The notes under the pieces: model-generated
The model's input: only the letters and a program-made list of their open reading frames with translations
Told to the model about the DNA's origin: nothing
Databases searched by the model: none
NCBI GenBank assembly: GCA_040880545.1
Contig: JBBDIE010000175.1
Location: 1 to 64,000, forward strand
Source: M55B112 sp040880545
GTDB taxonomy: Bacteria > Bacteroidota > Bacteroidia > Bacteroidales > GCA-2748055
DNA length: 64,000 nucleotides
Direction of reading: 5' to 3'
In this document: one piece after another, positions 42,269 to 51,921 of the stretch
Layout of the letters: each line of letters opens with the position of its first letter
How positions within the stretch are numbered: position 1 is the stretch's first letter
Program-made: the position numbers and the translations under genes

Positions 42269-43843
42269 TCAATCTGGTATTTTATTGGAAAATGTTAATT
42301 TAAGCACATAAGCCATCTCGTCAGATTGTTTTTCACACATGGTTATATGCATACCTGAATTATTCTGTTTGTATTTTAATGATATACTTTGATCTTTATC
42401 AGCAAGCAATAACGCTACGTTCTGTAGTGATTGAATATTAAACTCATTGGATGACAGTGAATTAATAGTTAATGTTTTATTATCACCCGGCCATCCGAGG
42501 ATGATTGCATAGAGCACTTTATTGTCTTTACTCCTGGTGAAACGTATATCCCTGGCCGTACCTTGCGAGGGTGCCTCGAATCCCACAACTTTATTTTCAT
42601 TTGTATGACGGTGACCCAGCCCCATCTTCGTTGGCCCTTCTCCATATTTGACCCAGGTACGGGTATTGTAAACTGCTTCCCCGTATTTTCCGAGCCAGTC
42701 ACCTAAAGAGAGAAGTATCTCTTTTTGCTCCTGCGGTATGCTGCCGTCAGCTTTTGGAGAAATATTGAGCAGAAGATTACCATTTTTACTTACACGGTCG
42801 AGAAAGCCATGAAGTACTTCTGTGGGAGAATAATAGCGAATACCTTCCGTGTAACACCAACTTGACCGGCTGATTGCATCATCGGTTAACCAGTAATAAT
42901 CCACCAGATCTGCTGGACCACCACGTTCATAGTCCAGCACAGCAACATCGTTATTTAGTGCATCTTTGTAAGTAGCTACAACTTCCTTGTTCCATTGCTC
43001 GGCCTTGTTATAATAATATGCAAGAAATTCAAGTAATACAGGTTCTCGGATGGCTGTAAGATTAAAATCCTGCCAAATTATATCCGGTTGATAATTATCT
43101 ATAATTTCCTTGTGTTTATCAAGCCAGAGTTTTTCATTTGCTTTTTCAGTAAGCTGTGCATAAAGAATTTGCAATTCAGGATCATTCGTTTCAGGAGCAT
43201 GGTCATAGAATTGCCTGGGAGTCTCAACTCGTCTTGTCTGCGTAAATCCGTGAAATGCATGATGCATGGAAAGTATGATCTTCATATCTTTTTCACGGAT
43301 TGCCTGGGTCAGCAGTCCGACCAGGTCAAGTCCGGGCCCCTGGTTTTTGGCGTTCCATGGATTAACTTCGCTGTCCCACATTGAAAAGCCGTCATGATGT
43401 TCAGCAACAGGACCTGCAAACCTGGCACCGGATTTTGCAAAAAGATCCGCCCATTCATCAGGATCAAAATTACCTCCCTCTGATTTTAATTTAGGGTGAA
43501 ACTGAACGAAATTACCTTTTTTGTCCTCTGCGCCCGTAATGAAATAATGATAGGGCCATTCCTCAGGATGACCGTAGGTTTCAATGTGATGTATATTTTC
43601 ATCTGAGCCATCGATATACATTCTCCTGGGATACCATTCATTGCCAAAGGCTGGAACAGAATATACTCCCCAGTGGAAATAGATTCCAAATTTAGCATCA
43701 CGAAACCATTCAGGTATGTTATAATGCGTACTTATCGATTCCCGGTTAGCTTCATATCGAACCTCTGTTTGTGCCGAAATAGCGGTTGTTGCCACAATAA
43801 ATGATCCAATCATCAAATAAAAAATTATTATTTTGTTTTTCAT
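42269..43843 (-). CDS. GH29 alpha-L-fucosidase 2
   Basis: Secreted GH29 enzyme, signal peptide 1-24 (ISAQ). KFGIYFHWGVYSVPAFGNEW, VAEHHDGFSMWDS and the nucleophile Asp259 in PDIIWQDF (Trp-Gln-Asp instead of the commoner Trp-Phe-Asp) are seen, then LLLNISPKADGSIP. An insert of about 15 residues near 104-120 (EDKKGNFVQFHPKLKSEGG) is absent in the other two copies. 524 aa including the C-terminal beta-sandwich. It is a soluble periplasmic type, unlike the two lipoprotein copies, suggesting different location or substrate. Confidence 0.9.
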   Translation of the reverse strand: MKNKIIIFYLMIGSFIVATTAISAQTEVRYEANRESISTHYNIPEWFRDAKFGIYFHWGVYSVPAFGNEWYPRRMYIDGSDENIHHIETYGHPEEWPYHYFITGAEDKKGNFVQFHPKLKSEGGNFDPDEWADLFAKSGARFAGPVAEHHDGFSMWDSEVNPWNAKNQGPGLDLVGLLTQAIREKDMKIILSMHHAFHGFTQTRRVETPRQFYDHAPETNDPELQILYAQLTEKANEKLWLDKHKEIIDNYQPDIIWQDFNLTAIREPVLLEFLAYYYNKAEQWNKEVVATYKDALNNDVAVLDYERGGPADLVDYYWLTDDAISRSSWCYTEGIRYYSPTEVLHGFLDRVSKNGNLLLNISPKADGSIPQEQKEILLSLGDWLGKYGEAVYNTRTWVKYGEGPTKMGLGHRHTNENKVVGFEAPSQGTARDIRFTRSKDNKVLYAIILGWPGDNKTLTINSLSSNEFNIQSLQNVALLLADKDQSISLKYKQNNSGMHITMCEKQSDEMAYVLKLTFSNKIPD

Positions 43844-43937
43844 GATTTTAGCGTTGCTAAATATTTAATATTTCAGAGGCGATGTATATTGATGACGCAT
43901 TACTGATTTTTATATGTTCTCTTTATAAATCATTGAC

Positions 43938-45758
43938 TTAAAGTTTTTCTATATATGTATAATAAGAGGGATAAATTCTGTTTTTATCATCCGTCAAAAA
44001 GACTTCCATGTCATATTTTCCTTCTGGAATGGTTATCTCAAAAACTACCTCAGTATCATTGTTTTTGATGGATTTAGTTTCTTTTATGTCTGCTAGGTAA
44101 ATTGAAGCATTAATAAAATTTACATATTTACTGGCGGGCATGGGATTATTCACTTCCACTGTATTTACCCTGGCTTGTACATCCTCATTAATAGATAATC
44201 CGCTTGATCTTGGATAGCGACACAGACTTATTTTGTAGCGCCCACCCTTAGAGAATTCAACTTTTAGTATTCCATTGCCCTGATCGGCTTCCAAAGCGCC
44301 ATACTGGTGCCAGGCTCGTCCAAGGAAACCGGTATGCATATCGTGTGCACTGATCCTAACCGGATTTTCATAACTCGTACCAACTTCGATATATGCATGT
44401 TTCTCGCCGACTCCTTCATTCATGATAGATTCCCACCATTTATTATATGCTTGAGATAATCTGTTAACAATCTCGGGATGCAGGTAAGCAATATTATTTG
44501 ATTGTTTTCTGTCTTGTTCTATATTATATAATTCTTCACCGTTAATTAACCTCCAGGTTTCATCCATTACGGAATAGTTTCTGAATTTCACCAGATTTTG
44601 TACCCGCTGGTTGTCCACAACCAATATCCGTTCTTCCCATTTATCATATCCTTCTATGAATAATGGAGCAAGACTTCTGCCATCGATAGGTTTCTTTTCT
44701 TCAAATTTCAATTCACATAATTCCACCAGTGTAGGAAGAATATCAATATGGGCAGTCAATTTATCGATATCTTTTCCTCCCAGAACATTTCCTGCGGGCC
44801 ATCGTATGAAAAACGGGACCCGATGGCCTCCATCGTATATACTTGCTTTCTTGCCGCGTAATCCTCCATCATGACCAAACATTTTACCATCTTTATTCTC
44901 AACACCAAAGGCTGTTCCATTATCGGTCATAAATATTAAAATGGTATTTTCTCTGATATCCAGCTGTTCCAGTTTATTTTCCAATCGTTGAAAATTATCA
45001 TCGATGTTGGTAATCATGCCATAGAACCGTTTTTGGTTTTCCAGTATTGTCTCATCATTTTTATAAAGATTGTAATATTCCAGGGGCACATGTAAAGGAG
45101 CGTGTGGTGCATTGGTGGATATGTAACAAAAGAATGGTTGGTCTTTATTTTTTTCAATGAATTTTAATGCTTCATTAAAAAAGACATCTGTACAATAACC
45201 TTCAAATTTCCGAGGTGTGCCATTGTGCCAATAAGTATCATCAAAATAGTCATTCCCCCAATAATCCGGCCCTTGTGTAATCCCTCCTCCACCATGCCGG
45301 ACTACTTCCTGAAATCCACGGTCCTCTGGTCTGAACGGATAATTATCACCCAGGTGCCATTTCCCAAACATACCTGTTATGTAATCGTTTTCAGAAAAAA
45401 TCTCGGCAATGATTTTCTCATCTCTGAATAGCTGGGACCTACCGGCAATAGTATGATGTGTGTTTGTTCGATTGGTATATCTGCCTGTCATCAAAGCTCC
45501 ACGAGTGGGGGCACATGTAGGACTGACATGATAATTGGTAAATCTTACTGAATTCTCATAAAACATGTCCAGATTTGGTGTTTGAATAATATGATTTCCA
45601 TGTACCCCCAAATCGCCATATCCCTGATCATCAGTGATAACGAATATTACATTTGGTTGTGGAGTCACTACCTCTTTTGATCCTTGATTGCCGCAACTGA
45701 CCAAGGGGATTAATGCGATTAAAGTGAAATTGATTAATATTGTATATCTCATTATCAT
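43938..45758 (-). CDS. Sulfatase 4 with C-terminal beta domain
   Basis: Largest sulfatase of the set (606 aa), lipoprotein (Cys22 in LVSC). VITDDQGYGDLGVHG, the formylglycine Cys82 in TCAPTRGALMTG, GKWHLGDNYPFRP and FMTDNGTAFGVENK are present. After the normal catalytic core (to about residue 450) there is an added domain starting at ENPVRISAHDMHTG and rich in beta strands, absent from the other copies, which may bind carbohydrate. Start could be the ATG at residue 1 or 3. It lies 94 bases after a fucosidase gene. Confidence 0.92.
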   Translation of the reverse strand: MIMRYTILINFTLIALIPLVSCGNQGSKEVVTPQPNVIFVITDDQGYGDLGVHGNHIIQTPNLDMFYENSVRFTNYHVSPTCAPTRGALMTGRYTNRTNTHHTIAGRSQLFRDEKIIAEIFSENDYITGMFGKWHLGDNYPFRPEDRGFQEVVRHGGGGITQGPDYWGNDYFDDTYWHNGTPRKFEGYCTDVFFNEALKFIEKNKDQPFFCYISTNAPHAPLHVPLEYYNLYKNDETILENQKRFYGMITNIDDNFQRLENKLEQLDIRENTILIFMTDNGTAFGVENKDGKMFGHDGGLRGKKASIYDGGHRVPFFIRWPAGNVLGGKDIDKLTAHIDILPTLVELCELKFEEKKPIDGRSLAPLFIEGYDKWEERILVVDNQRVQNLVKFRNYSVMDETWRLINGEELYNIEQDRKQSNNIAYLHPEIVNRLSQAYNKWWESIMNEGVGEKHAYIEVGTSYENPVRISAHDMHTGFLGRAWHQYGALEADQGNGILKVEFSKGGRYKISLCRYPRSSGLSINEDVQARVNTVEVNNPMPASKYVNFINASIYLADIKETKSIKNNDTEVVFEITIPEGKYDMEVFLTDDKNRIYPSYYTYIEKL

Positions 45759-45829
45759 CTTGTTAAGTGTTAATTTTTATCAAAACAGATTTTCCCTTTT
45801 CATTAAATCAAGTTACTTCTTTGCGAATT

Positions 45830-47362
45830 TTAATATTTCACATATTCAGCTTCAAAATTATTAAGCTTACCCCTCATCTCCACTACAACATCTTCATAAT
45901 CCGGATGATTTATAAGATTATTGAATTCCAGGCTGTCTTCATCTATTTTAAATAACTCTTCAATTACCGGATGACATTCCTGGTACCGGATATATTTATA
46001 CTTTTTAGTTCGCACGAATTTTGATCTGATTGATTGATATTCTTCCGGATTATTTACTTCTGATATCACCGGATCAAGATTATTGTAGTTATTTTCGCCG
46101 TATACTGCATCATGTATTTCATCTGTTTTGTCATACACAATAGGCAAAAAACTTTTCCCCGGTAAATTGCCAGGTTTTTCAATACCGGCAAGGTCGAGAA
46201 TTGTGGGAGCAATATCTATTACTGATATCAGTCCATTTTCTATACGCCCGTTGCTGTTTTTCATATACCTTGGGTCATAGACAATCATAGGTGTTTTGGC
46301 TGATTCATCATATAGTAGGGCTTTTCCCATTAATTGCCTGGAACCACAGAAATAACCATTATCTGATGTGAAAATTATGATGGTATTGTCGGCTATTCCC
46401 AGTTCGTTAAGTTTTTGTCTTATCTGTCCTATAACAACATCCACTCCTGTGACAAGTGCGTAATAATTTTTAATAAAGGCCTGGTAAGTACTATAATCAT
46501 GGATATGCCTTTCAGGAGGGTTTTTTGTGCCAAAATACCAATGGGCATTTCTGCTTTTTTTCTGCACGACATCCGGTAAATTATTGAAATACAGAGGGGC
46601 ATCATTGCTCATTCGTGGTATATCATTTTTGTACAGATTCTTTAAATGTTCCTCCGGATCGAATGGTGCATGTGGGGCCTTAAAACTTACAGAGAGACAG
46701 AACGGTTTGTCTTCTTTGCTGGCTTTTTGAATAAAATCGTTGGACTGGTAGCCCATGAATTCATTTAAATGGGTAGCATTCCATCTGTTTTCATATCCAT
46801 TAAACGAACCGTCATCGTCGGCCCGGTAATTACCTTGTGCTGTAAAACCGTACCAAATGTCAAAGTGGTGCTTAGGCATGAATTCCTCCTTATACCATTC
46901 CCTGTAATTTTCATTTTTTTCTGACCCCTGAGATACTGCGAAACCAAATTTCCCGATAAATCCGTTAAAATACCCTGCTTCCTTAAGTAATACCGGGTAA
47001 GAAGTTGAAAATTCCTCATCAGTAATTACAAGGTTCGTGGGCCGATCGAAGCCCGAACCATGCATTCCCAGATACTTCCCGGTCATAATGGATGTGCGGC
47101 TAGGCAAACATATTGGTGAAACATGATAGGCGTTATTAAATGAAACAGACTGGCTCGCTAACCGATCAATGTGAGGTGTGATAACATGCTCATTTCCCAT
47201 GAATCCGAGTGCGTCCCACCGTAAATCATCTGTTAATAAAAATATAATGTTGGGTTTGTCATTGTCTGACTGTGAAATGTCATTTGAGTTCTTTGCCGGA
47301 TGATTACCAGTACAAGCTCCTAATAATACGAGTGATGATAAAGATATTATAGACTTTTTCAT
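45830..47362 (-). CDS. Sulfatase 5 (type-I)
   Basis: Lipoprotein (Cys17 in LGAC) from the ATG at 47360-47362; the longer frame begins at a TTG and has no leader. LLTDDLRWDALGFMG, formylglycine Cys85 in ICLPSRTSIMTG, GKFGFAVSQ in place of the usual GKWHLG, and FTSDNGYFCGSRQLMGK. 510 aa. The replaced Trp-His of the GKWHL motif changes a residue near the sulfate pocket, so substrate or efficiency may differ. Part of a run of three consecutive sulfatase genes. Confidence 0.9.
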   Translation of the reverse strand: MKKSIISLSSLVLLGACTGNHPAKNSNDISQSDNDKPNIIFLLTDDLRWDALGFMGNEHVITPHIDRLASQSVSFNNAYHVSPICLPSRTSIMTGKYLGMHGSGFDRPTNLVITDEEFSTSYPVLLKEAGYFNGFIGKFGFAVSQGSEKNENYREWYKEEFMPKHHFDIWYGFTAQGNYRADDDGSFNGYENRWNATHLNEFMGYQSNDFIQKASKEDKPFCLSVSFKAPHAPFDPEEHLKNLYKNDIPRMSNDAPLYFNNLPDVVQKKSRNAHWYFGTKNPPERHIHDYSTYQAFIKNYYALVTGVDVVIGQIRQKLNELGIADNTIIIFTSDNGYFCGSRQLMGKALLYDESAKTPMIVYDPRYMKNSNGRIENGLISVIDIAPTILDLAGIEKPGNLPGKSFLPIVYDKTDEIHDAVYGENNYNNLDPVISEVNNPEEYQSIRSKFVRTKKYKYIRYQECHPVIEELFKIDEDSLEFNNLINHPDYEDVVVEMRGKLNNFEAEYVKY

Positions 47363-47425
47363 GTTGTTGAATTTTTTTTTGGACAATTCTTAAATTTAAT
47401 TTTGATCATAATTTATTTCTGTACA

Positions 47426-49051
47426 TTATTCTGACCAGTTAGCTTTAATTATTTTTTGTATTTGCGGATAATTATCGTCTCCCTCATTTAATTTTTCACG
47501 AAGTGACTGTAACTCAACTTTAAGTGAATCAATAACCTTTTTACAGGCAGGGTCATCATAGCGATTATTGGTCTCAAACGGATCATTTTTTAGATCGTAA
47601 AATTCCCAGGCTGCAGGTGTTTGAAAATTAGACATAGAGGCTGGATTATTTGCCCATTCCTGAGCTTCTCCCGACCTGTTTTTGTAATCTACTCCGTAAA
47701 AAAATATCAACTTGTAGTCCTTTGTCCTTATTCCAAAATGAGCCGGGTTGTTGTGGTTATGAGCCATATGCATCCAGTAGCGATAATAGGTGGCTTGTTG
47801 CCATTTATCTGGTTCCGAGCCTGTTTCCAATATTTCTTTAAAACTGTTTCCCTGCATATAAGCAGGAACCTTTCCACCGGCAAGTTCAATCATAGTCGGA
47901 GCAAAATCAGTATTATTGACAATGGCATCTGTTCTTGTACCCACTTTTATCATTTTTGGATAATGAATAAGTAAGGGCATTTTCATGGATTCTTCATACA
48001 TCCATCTCTTATCTATATAATCATGCTCGCCCAGCATAAAACCCTGGTCCCCGGTATATATGATTACCGTGTTTTCCATCAGGTCATTCTCTCGTATATA
48101 ATCTAAGATTCGTTTTAGATTATCGTCTACTCCCTTTACGCAACGTAAATATCTTTTTAGATATTCCTGATATGCAAGGTGCTTATATTCCGGATCCGGA
48201 ATTGCAGGATCTATCCCCATGTGCATTCCCATATTGCGGATAACATTTCTGTGTCCGACGGAGGAGCCGATCGTATCAAGTAGCGAATTATTTATACCCC
48301 GGGTGGCAACAGAGCCGTTTTTGGCATTATACCATAAACTGGCTGGTTCAGGAATTTCTGTATTTTCAAGATAATCTTTATACCGGGGAGCAAATTCAAA
48401 GAAATCATGTGGTGCTTTGAAGTGACATTTCAAAAAGAAAGGCTTCGACTTGTCTCTCCCATTTTTTAACCAATTGAGTGCAATATCAGTGATCACATCT
48501 GTGGAGTGCCCTTTGTACCGGCTTGCATTAACCTCTCTTACTATATCCTTCCCAAACCTGATTTCCATCTTTTCGGCTCCGTCCCTGCTGTACAAAACAG
48601 GATCAAAATAATCGCCCTGCCCAGGAAGTACATTATAATAATCGAATGCTTCGGGTGCCTGTTTCAAATGCCACTTTCCAATCATTGCCGTATGATATCC
48701 CAGCTTTTTCATTTCATGGGCAAGATATTGTTTCTCAGGGGGCAGATTCCCGTCAAGATCAAGAACGCCATTTGTCTGGCTGTACTGTCCGGTCATAATT
48801 GAAGTCCGGCTTGGAGTACAAATTGCATTTGTGCAGAAGGCATGATCGAAAATAATGCCCCTCCTGGCGAGAGAATCCAATACAGGGGTTGGATTTAAAC
48901 AGGCTAAACGACTTCCATAAATTCCAAATGCTTGTGTAGTATGATCATCCGACATTATATAGATAATGTTTGGCCTCACAATCTCCTTTTGACAAGATGT
49001 AAACAAGCCAGATATTAAAACTAGTCCGATGCTTTTAAAAACTTGTTTCAT
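47426..49051 (-). CDS. Sulfatase 6 (S1_11-like)
   Basis: Lipoprotein (Cys20 in FTSC), 541 aa. IMSDDHTTQAFGIYG, formylglycine Cys78 in ICTPSRTSIMTG, GKWHLKQAPEAFDYYNVLPGQGDYF and YTGDQGFMLGEHDYIDK. The pattern with HFKAPHDFFEFAP is the one of sulfatase 1 and the S1_11 branch (GlcNAc-6-sulfatase relatives), but the sugar cannot be told. It precedes sulfatase 5 and follows a 176-base gap that holds two short inverted repeats. Confidence 0.92.
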   Translation of the reverse strand: MKQVFKSIGLVLISGLFTSCQKEIVRPNIIYIMSDDHTTQAFGIYGSRLACLNPTPVLDSLARRGIIFDHAFCTNAICTPSRTSIMTGQYSQTNGVLDLDGNLPPEKQYLAHEMKKLGYHTAMIGKWHLKQAPEAFDYYNVLPGQGDYFDPVLYSRDGAEKMEIRFGKDIVREVNASRYKGHSTDVITDIALNWLKNGRDKSKPFFLKCHFKAPHDFFEFAPRYKDYLENTEIPEPASLWYNAKNGSVATRGINNSLLDTIGSSVGHRNVIRNMGMHMGIDPAIPDPEYKHLAYQEYLKRYLRCVKGVDDNLKRILDYIRENDLMENTVIIYTGDQGFMLGEHDYIDKRWMYEESMKMPLLIHYPKMIKVGTRTDAIVNNTDFAPTMIELAGGKVPAYMQGNSFKEILETGSEPDKWQQATYYRYWMHMAHNHNNPAHFGIRTKDYKLIFFYGVDYKNRSGEAQEWANNPASMSNFQTPAAWEFYDLKNDPFETNNRYDDPACKKVIDSLKVELQSLREKLNEGDDNYPQIQKIIKANWSE

Positions 49052-49078
49052 ACTAATCCTTTAAATATTTCAGATCCG

Positions 49079-49153
49079 GCCGATATACCATTACAGCCAA
49101 AGTATTAATGGAGTAATGAAGGTCCGGTATATCTAAGGTTCAATTGAGAACCT
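49079..49153. other. Two short inverted repeats in intergenic space
   Basis: GATATACC...GGTATATC with an inner CATTAC...GTAATG, and AGGTTC-aattga-GAACCT at the right. They lie between a sulfatase start and the end of the DUF1593 gene. There is no T-run, so they could be a processing site or an mRNA-stabilising structure. Weak. Confidence 0.35.
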
Positions 49154-49227
49154 CATTAATGGGGTGAATTTATTCATCACTACTCGCTTTGATTCCACTG
49201 GAATATGCCTGTTTAAGAATAATGAAT

Positions 49228-50316
49228 TCATTCCTGAAAAATGATTATCCTATCCATCCGTTCCTGCCAATCACGGAGCCATTCTTCACGCCAGCTACTA
49301 GTAATTTTAGCACCCCACCACTCTGCATTCCAATGTCTTGGGGATTTAAATTCATAGAGCATGAATTCAGGATCCATTATATCCACATACCAGTTTTTAT
49401 AAGTTGTTCCTTTCCTTTTTATAAACTTCCCCCCCCAACCTGATAGGGTTGGATCGTCGGGGTTACCTTTTAGAAGATATAATACCGTTGGTGTGTCGCC
49501 CATTTTTATTTCCCCTCCTTTTAACAGGGAAATCCAATCGCCCATAGCTCCATGACCCTTTACATGGGTTTGCATAAATGTGAAATTATCAAGATCACCC
49601 TGTTGATTTCCTCCCAATCTGACTCCTTGAAAACTATACATATTCTGGACAATCCATAAGTCTTTATGATGAGTTTCGATATATTTTATTGAGTGCGGAT
49701 CACGGAGTTCATTCGCACCTGCCAGGTAAATAACCCTGATATTTTCTTTGATCTCAGGTTTTGCACTTAACGCAAAAGCAAGATCTGTAGGTGTTCCCCA
49801 AATAAGCACATACAATGGCCTGTTCTCAGGGTCCCTTCGCATAGCACATTCAATAAGCCATTTAGCACCTTCGGTCAGCTTTTCATCTGTATAACTCAGA
49901 CCATGTATAATTTCTTCTGATGGTGCCGCTTTTGAACCCTGTTTAGCGATTGCCCTATAGTAAGCCGGTGATGGATATTTATCTGAATGTTTTACCAGTT
50001 TAGGATAATCAGCCTCATACAGGTCAACTACCTGCAAGATATTTTTTACAGTTCCAAATTTAGGGGGAGTTGCAATAATACCTTCCGTATCGAAAAGATC
50101 ACCATACACAAAATAGTGTACCAGAGATTGATAATCATCGTCATCCCCACCTCCGATATCAGTTGTTATAAATACCCTGTACCTGTCCCCGTTAAGAGCA
50201 CCTGACAAAAGCTCATTGTTCGGTTTAATGATTGTTTCTTCCTGTGCAAATATTTCAACACTTCGGACCAAAATGACAACCAGTAAAAAACAGAATATAA
50301 AAGTGCGGCTTTTCAT
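49228..50316 (-). CDS. DUF1593 nucleoside-hydrolase-like secreted protein
   Basis: Secreted protein (signal peptide 1-24, IFAQ) of the DUF1593 family, related to inosine-uridine nucleoside hydrolases. The calcium site reads TTDIGGGDDDDYQS (about residues 50-63), and the fold continues with LYVLIWGTPTDLAFAL and VIYLAGANELRD. 362 aa. Members often occur in plant- or alga-polysaccharide loci, where a glycan function is suspected, but no activity is well established. It is 25 bases after sulfatase 7, so it is likely in the same transcript. Confidence 0.8.
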   Translation of the reverse strand: MKSRTFIFCFLLVVILVRSVEIFAQEETIIKPNNELLSGALNGDRYRVFITTDIGGGDDDDYQSLVHYFVYGDLFDTEGIIATPPKFGTVKNILQVVDLYEADYPKLVKHSDKYPSPAYYRAIAKQGSKAAPSEEIIHGLSYTDEKLTEGAKWLIECAMRRDPENRPLYVLIWGTPTDLAFALSAKPEIKENIRVIYLAGANELRDPHSIKYIETHHKDLWIVQNMYSFQGVRLGGNQQGDLDNFTFMQTHVKGHGAMGDWISLLKGGEIKMGDTPTVLYLLKGNPDDPTLSGWGGKFIKRKGTTYKNWYVDIMDPEFMLYEFKSPRHWNAEWWGAKITSSWREEWLRDWQERMDRIIIFQE

Positions 50317-50341
50317 AATCGTAGATTTTCAAACCATAGTT

Positions 50342-51895
50342 TTAATGATACATCCACTCAATCTGGGGCCAGTTTTCCATTCCTTCATTAGATAAGGGTC
50401 TGCCCGGGGTACTTCTACCAAATTCTATGTAACTGACAAGTAAAGCTTTCAGGTTTTCTGCTATCGCCGGATTCTCAGCAAACACATTATTATCTTCTCC
50501 CGGATCATCTTTCATGTTATATAATTGGAATGCTGATATGTCCTTAAAATTTTTATCACCATAACCTCCTGAACCCGGCCACACTATTAATTTCCATTTT
50601 CCCTGCCGTATTGCGAACCTTCCATTAGATGAATGCTGGACCATTGCTTCGCGAAGCTGGCCATTAGATTTTTCACCAGTTAGAACTGGTAAATAACTAT
50701 AACTGTCTCCCGCAGCACTATCAGGTAATTCATAATTCAGGATATCTGCCAATGTAGCCATTAAGTCGGTGGTGCTGATGAGCTCACTGGCTGTAACACC
50801 GGATTTAATTTTTGCAGGCCAGCTAACTATGAAAGGAACCCTGTGACCCCCCTCAAAAATATCCGCTTTTTTCCCTCTGAATATATAACTTGGGTGGTGC
50901 CCAACTTTTTCAAGTTCATCAAAATTTGCCTTGGGAGAACAACCATTATCTGAATTAAAAATGACGATTGTATTTTCTTTAATTCCATTTTCTTCAATGG
51001 CGGCTATAATTTGCCCGACAACATGATCGACCTGTGAAACAAAATCGCCGTAAAAATTCGTATTGCTTTTTCCTAAAAATTCAGAAGTTGGAAGAATTGG
51101 GGTATGGGGTGCAGGCATAGCAAAATATAAAAAAAATGGAGATTTTGAATTTGCCCATTCATTAATATATTGAATAGATTTTCGGGTTAAATGGGGCAAT
51201 ACATCTGCATGGCTAAAGTCTGAACCGGTTAAACCTTTTCTCCAGTAACCTTTTTCATCCACAGAGACTGTTGTATCAGTCGGCACAGTGGTTGCCTTAC
51301 CATTTTCAACGTAAACATAGGGAGGCATATCAAGTGAGCCTGAAATAGCGTATGAATAACTGAAACCTCTGTCAAGCGGACCATTTTTTACCGGTTTGCT
51401 AAAATTAACTTCAGGATCTATACCGGGTCCCAATGGAGTGGATTGCCAACCCTCAGGTCCTGTTACTACCCAATCCCATCCAAGGTGCCACTTTCCAACA
51501 AAACCAGTGTGATAATTATTTTCCTGCATCAATTTACCAACTGTCAGTCTTTCTGGTTCAATCATTGCTTTTGAATAGCCTGATAAAACACCTTTTTTTA
51601 ATGTTGATCTCCAGCTGTACCTGCCGGTTACAATTCCATACCGTGTTGGGGTACAAACAGACGAACTAGTGTGAGCATCTGTAAACCGGATACCTTCCGA
51701 AGCAAGTTTATCAATATAAGGTGTACTGATTTTCGAATTTTCATTATAGCATGTAACATCACCATAGCCCATATCATCGGCCAGTATGTAGATTACATTT
51801 GGCTTGTCAGACTGAACTTTCTCATCTGTATTATTGCATCCAGATCCGGCAGTTAACGCAATTGTAGATGCTATGAGTATGTAATACCTGTTCAT
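50342..51895 (-). CDS. Sulfatase 7 (S1_15-like)
   Basis: Lipoprotein (Cys20 in GSGC) from the ATG at 51893-51895; a longer frame starts at a TTG. LADDMGYGDVTCYN, formylglycine Cys81 in VCTPTRYGIVTGRYSW (CTPTR with Tyr), KKGVLSGYSKAMIEPERLTV, GKWHLGWDW and FNSDNGCSPKANF. The string RYGxxTGRYxW followed by the SGYS/IEPERLTV block is characteristic of a branch of arylsulfatases (S1_15-like), which contains galactose/GalNAc-6-sulfatases. 517 aa. It lies 26 bases after the phosphoesterase gene. Confidence 0.92.
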   Translation of the reverse strand: MNRYYILIASTIALTAGSGCNNTDEKVQSDKPNVIYILADDMGYGDVTCYNENSKISTPYIDKLASEGIRFTDAHTSSSVCTPTRYGIVTGRYSWRSTLKKGVLSGYSKAMIEPERLTVGKLMQENNYHTGFVGKWHLGWDWVVTGPEGWQSTPLGPGIDPEVNFSKPVKNGPLDRGFSYSYAISGSLDMPPYVYVENGKATTVPTDTTVSVDEKGYWRKGLTGSDFSHADVLPHLTRKSIQYINEWANSKSPFFLYFAMPAPHTPILPTSEFLGKSNTNFYGDFVSQVDHVVGQIIAAIEENGIKENTIVIFNSDNGCSPKANFDELEKVGHHPSYIFRGKKADIFEGGHRVPFIVSWPAKIKSGVTASELISTTDLMATLADILNYELPDSAAGDSYSYLPVLTGEKSNGQLREAMVQHSSNGRFAIRQGKWKLIVWPGSGGYGDKNFKDISAFQLYNMKDDPGEDNNVFAENPAIAENLKALLVSYIEFGRSTPGRPLSNEGMENWPQIEWMYH

Positions 51896-51921
51896 ATCAC
51901 GATTTTTAATTCTCAACTGAA

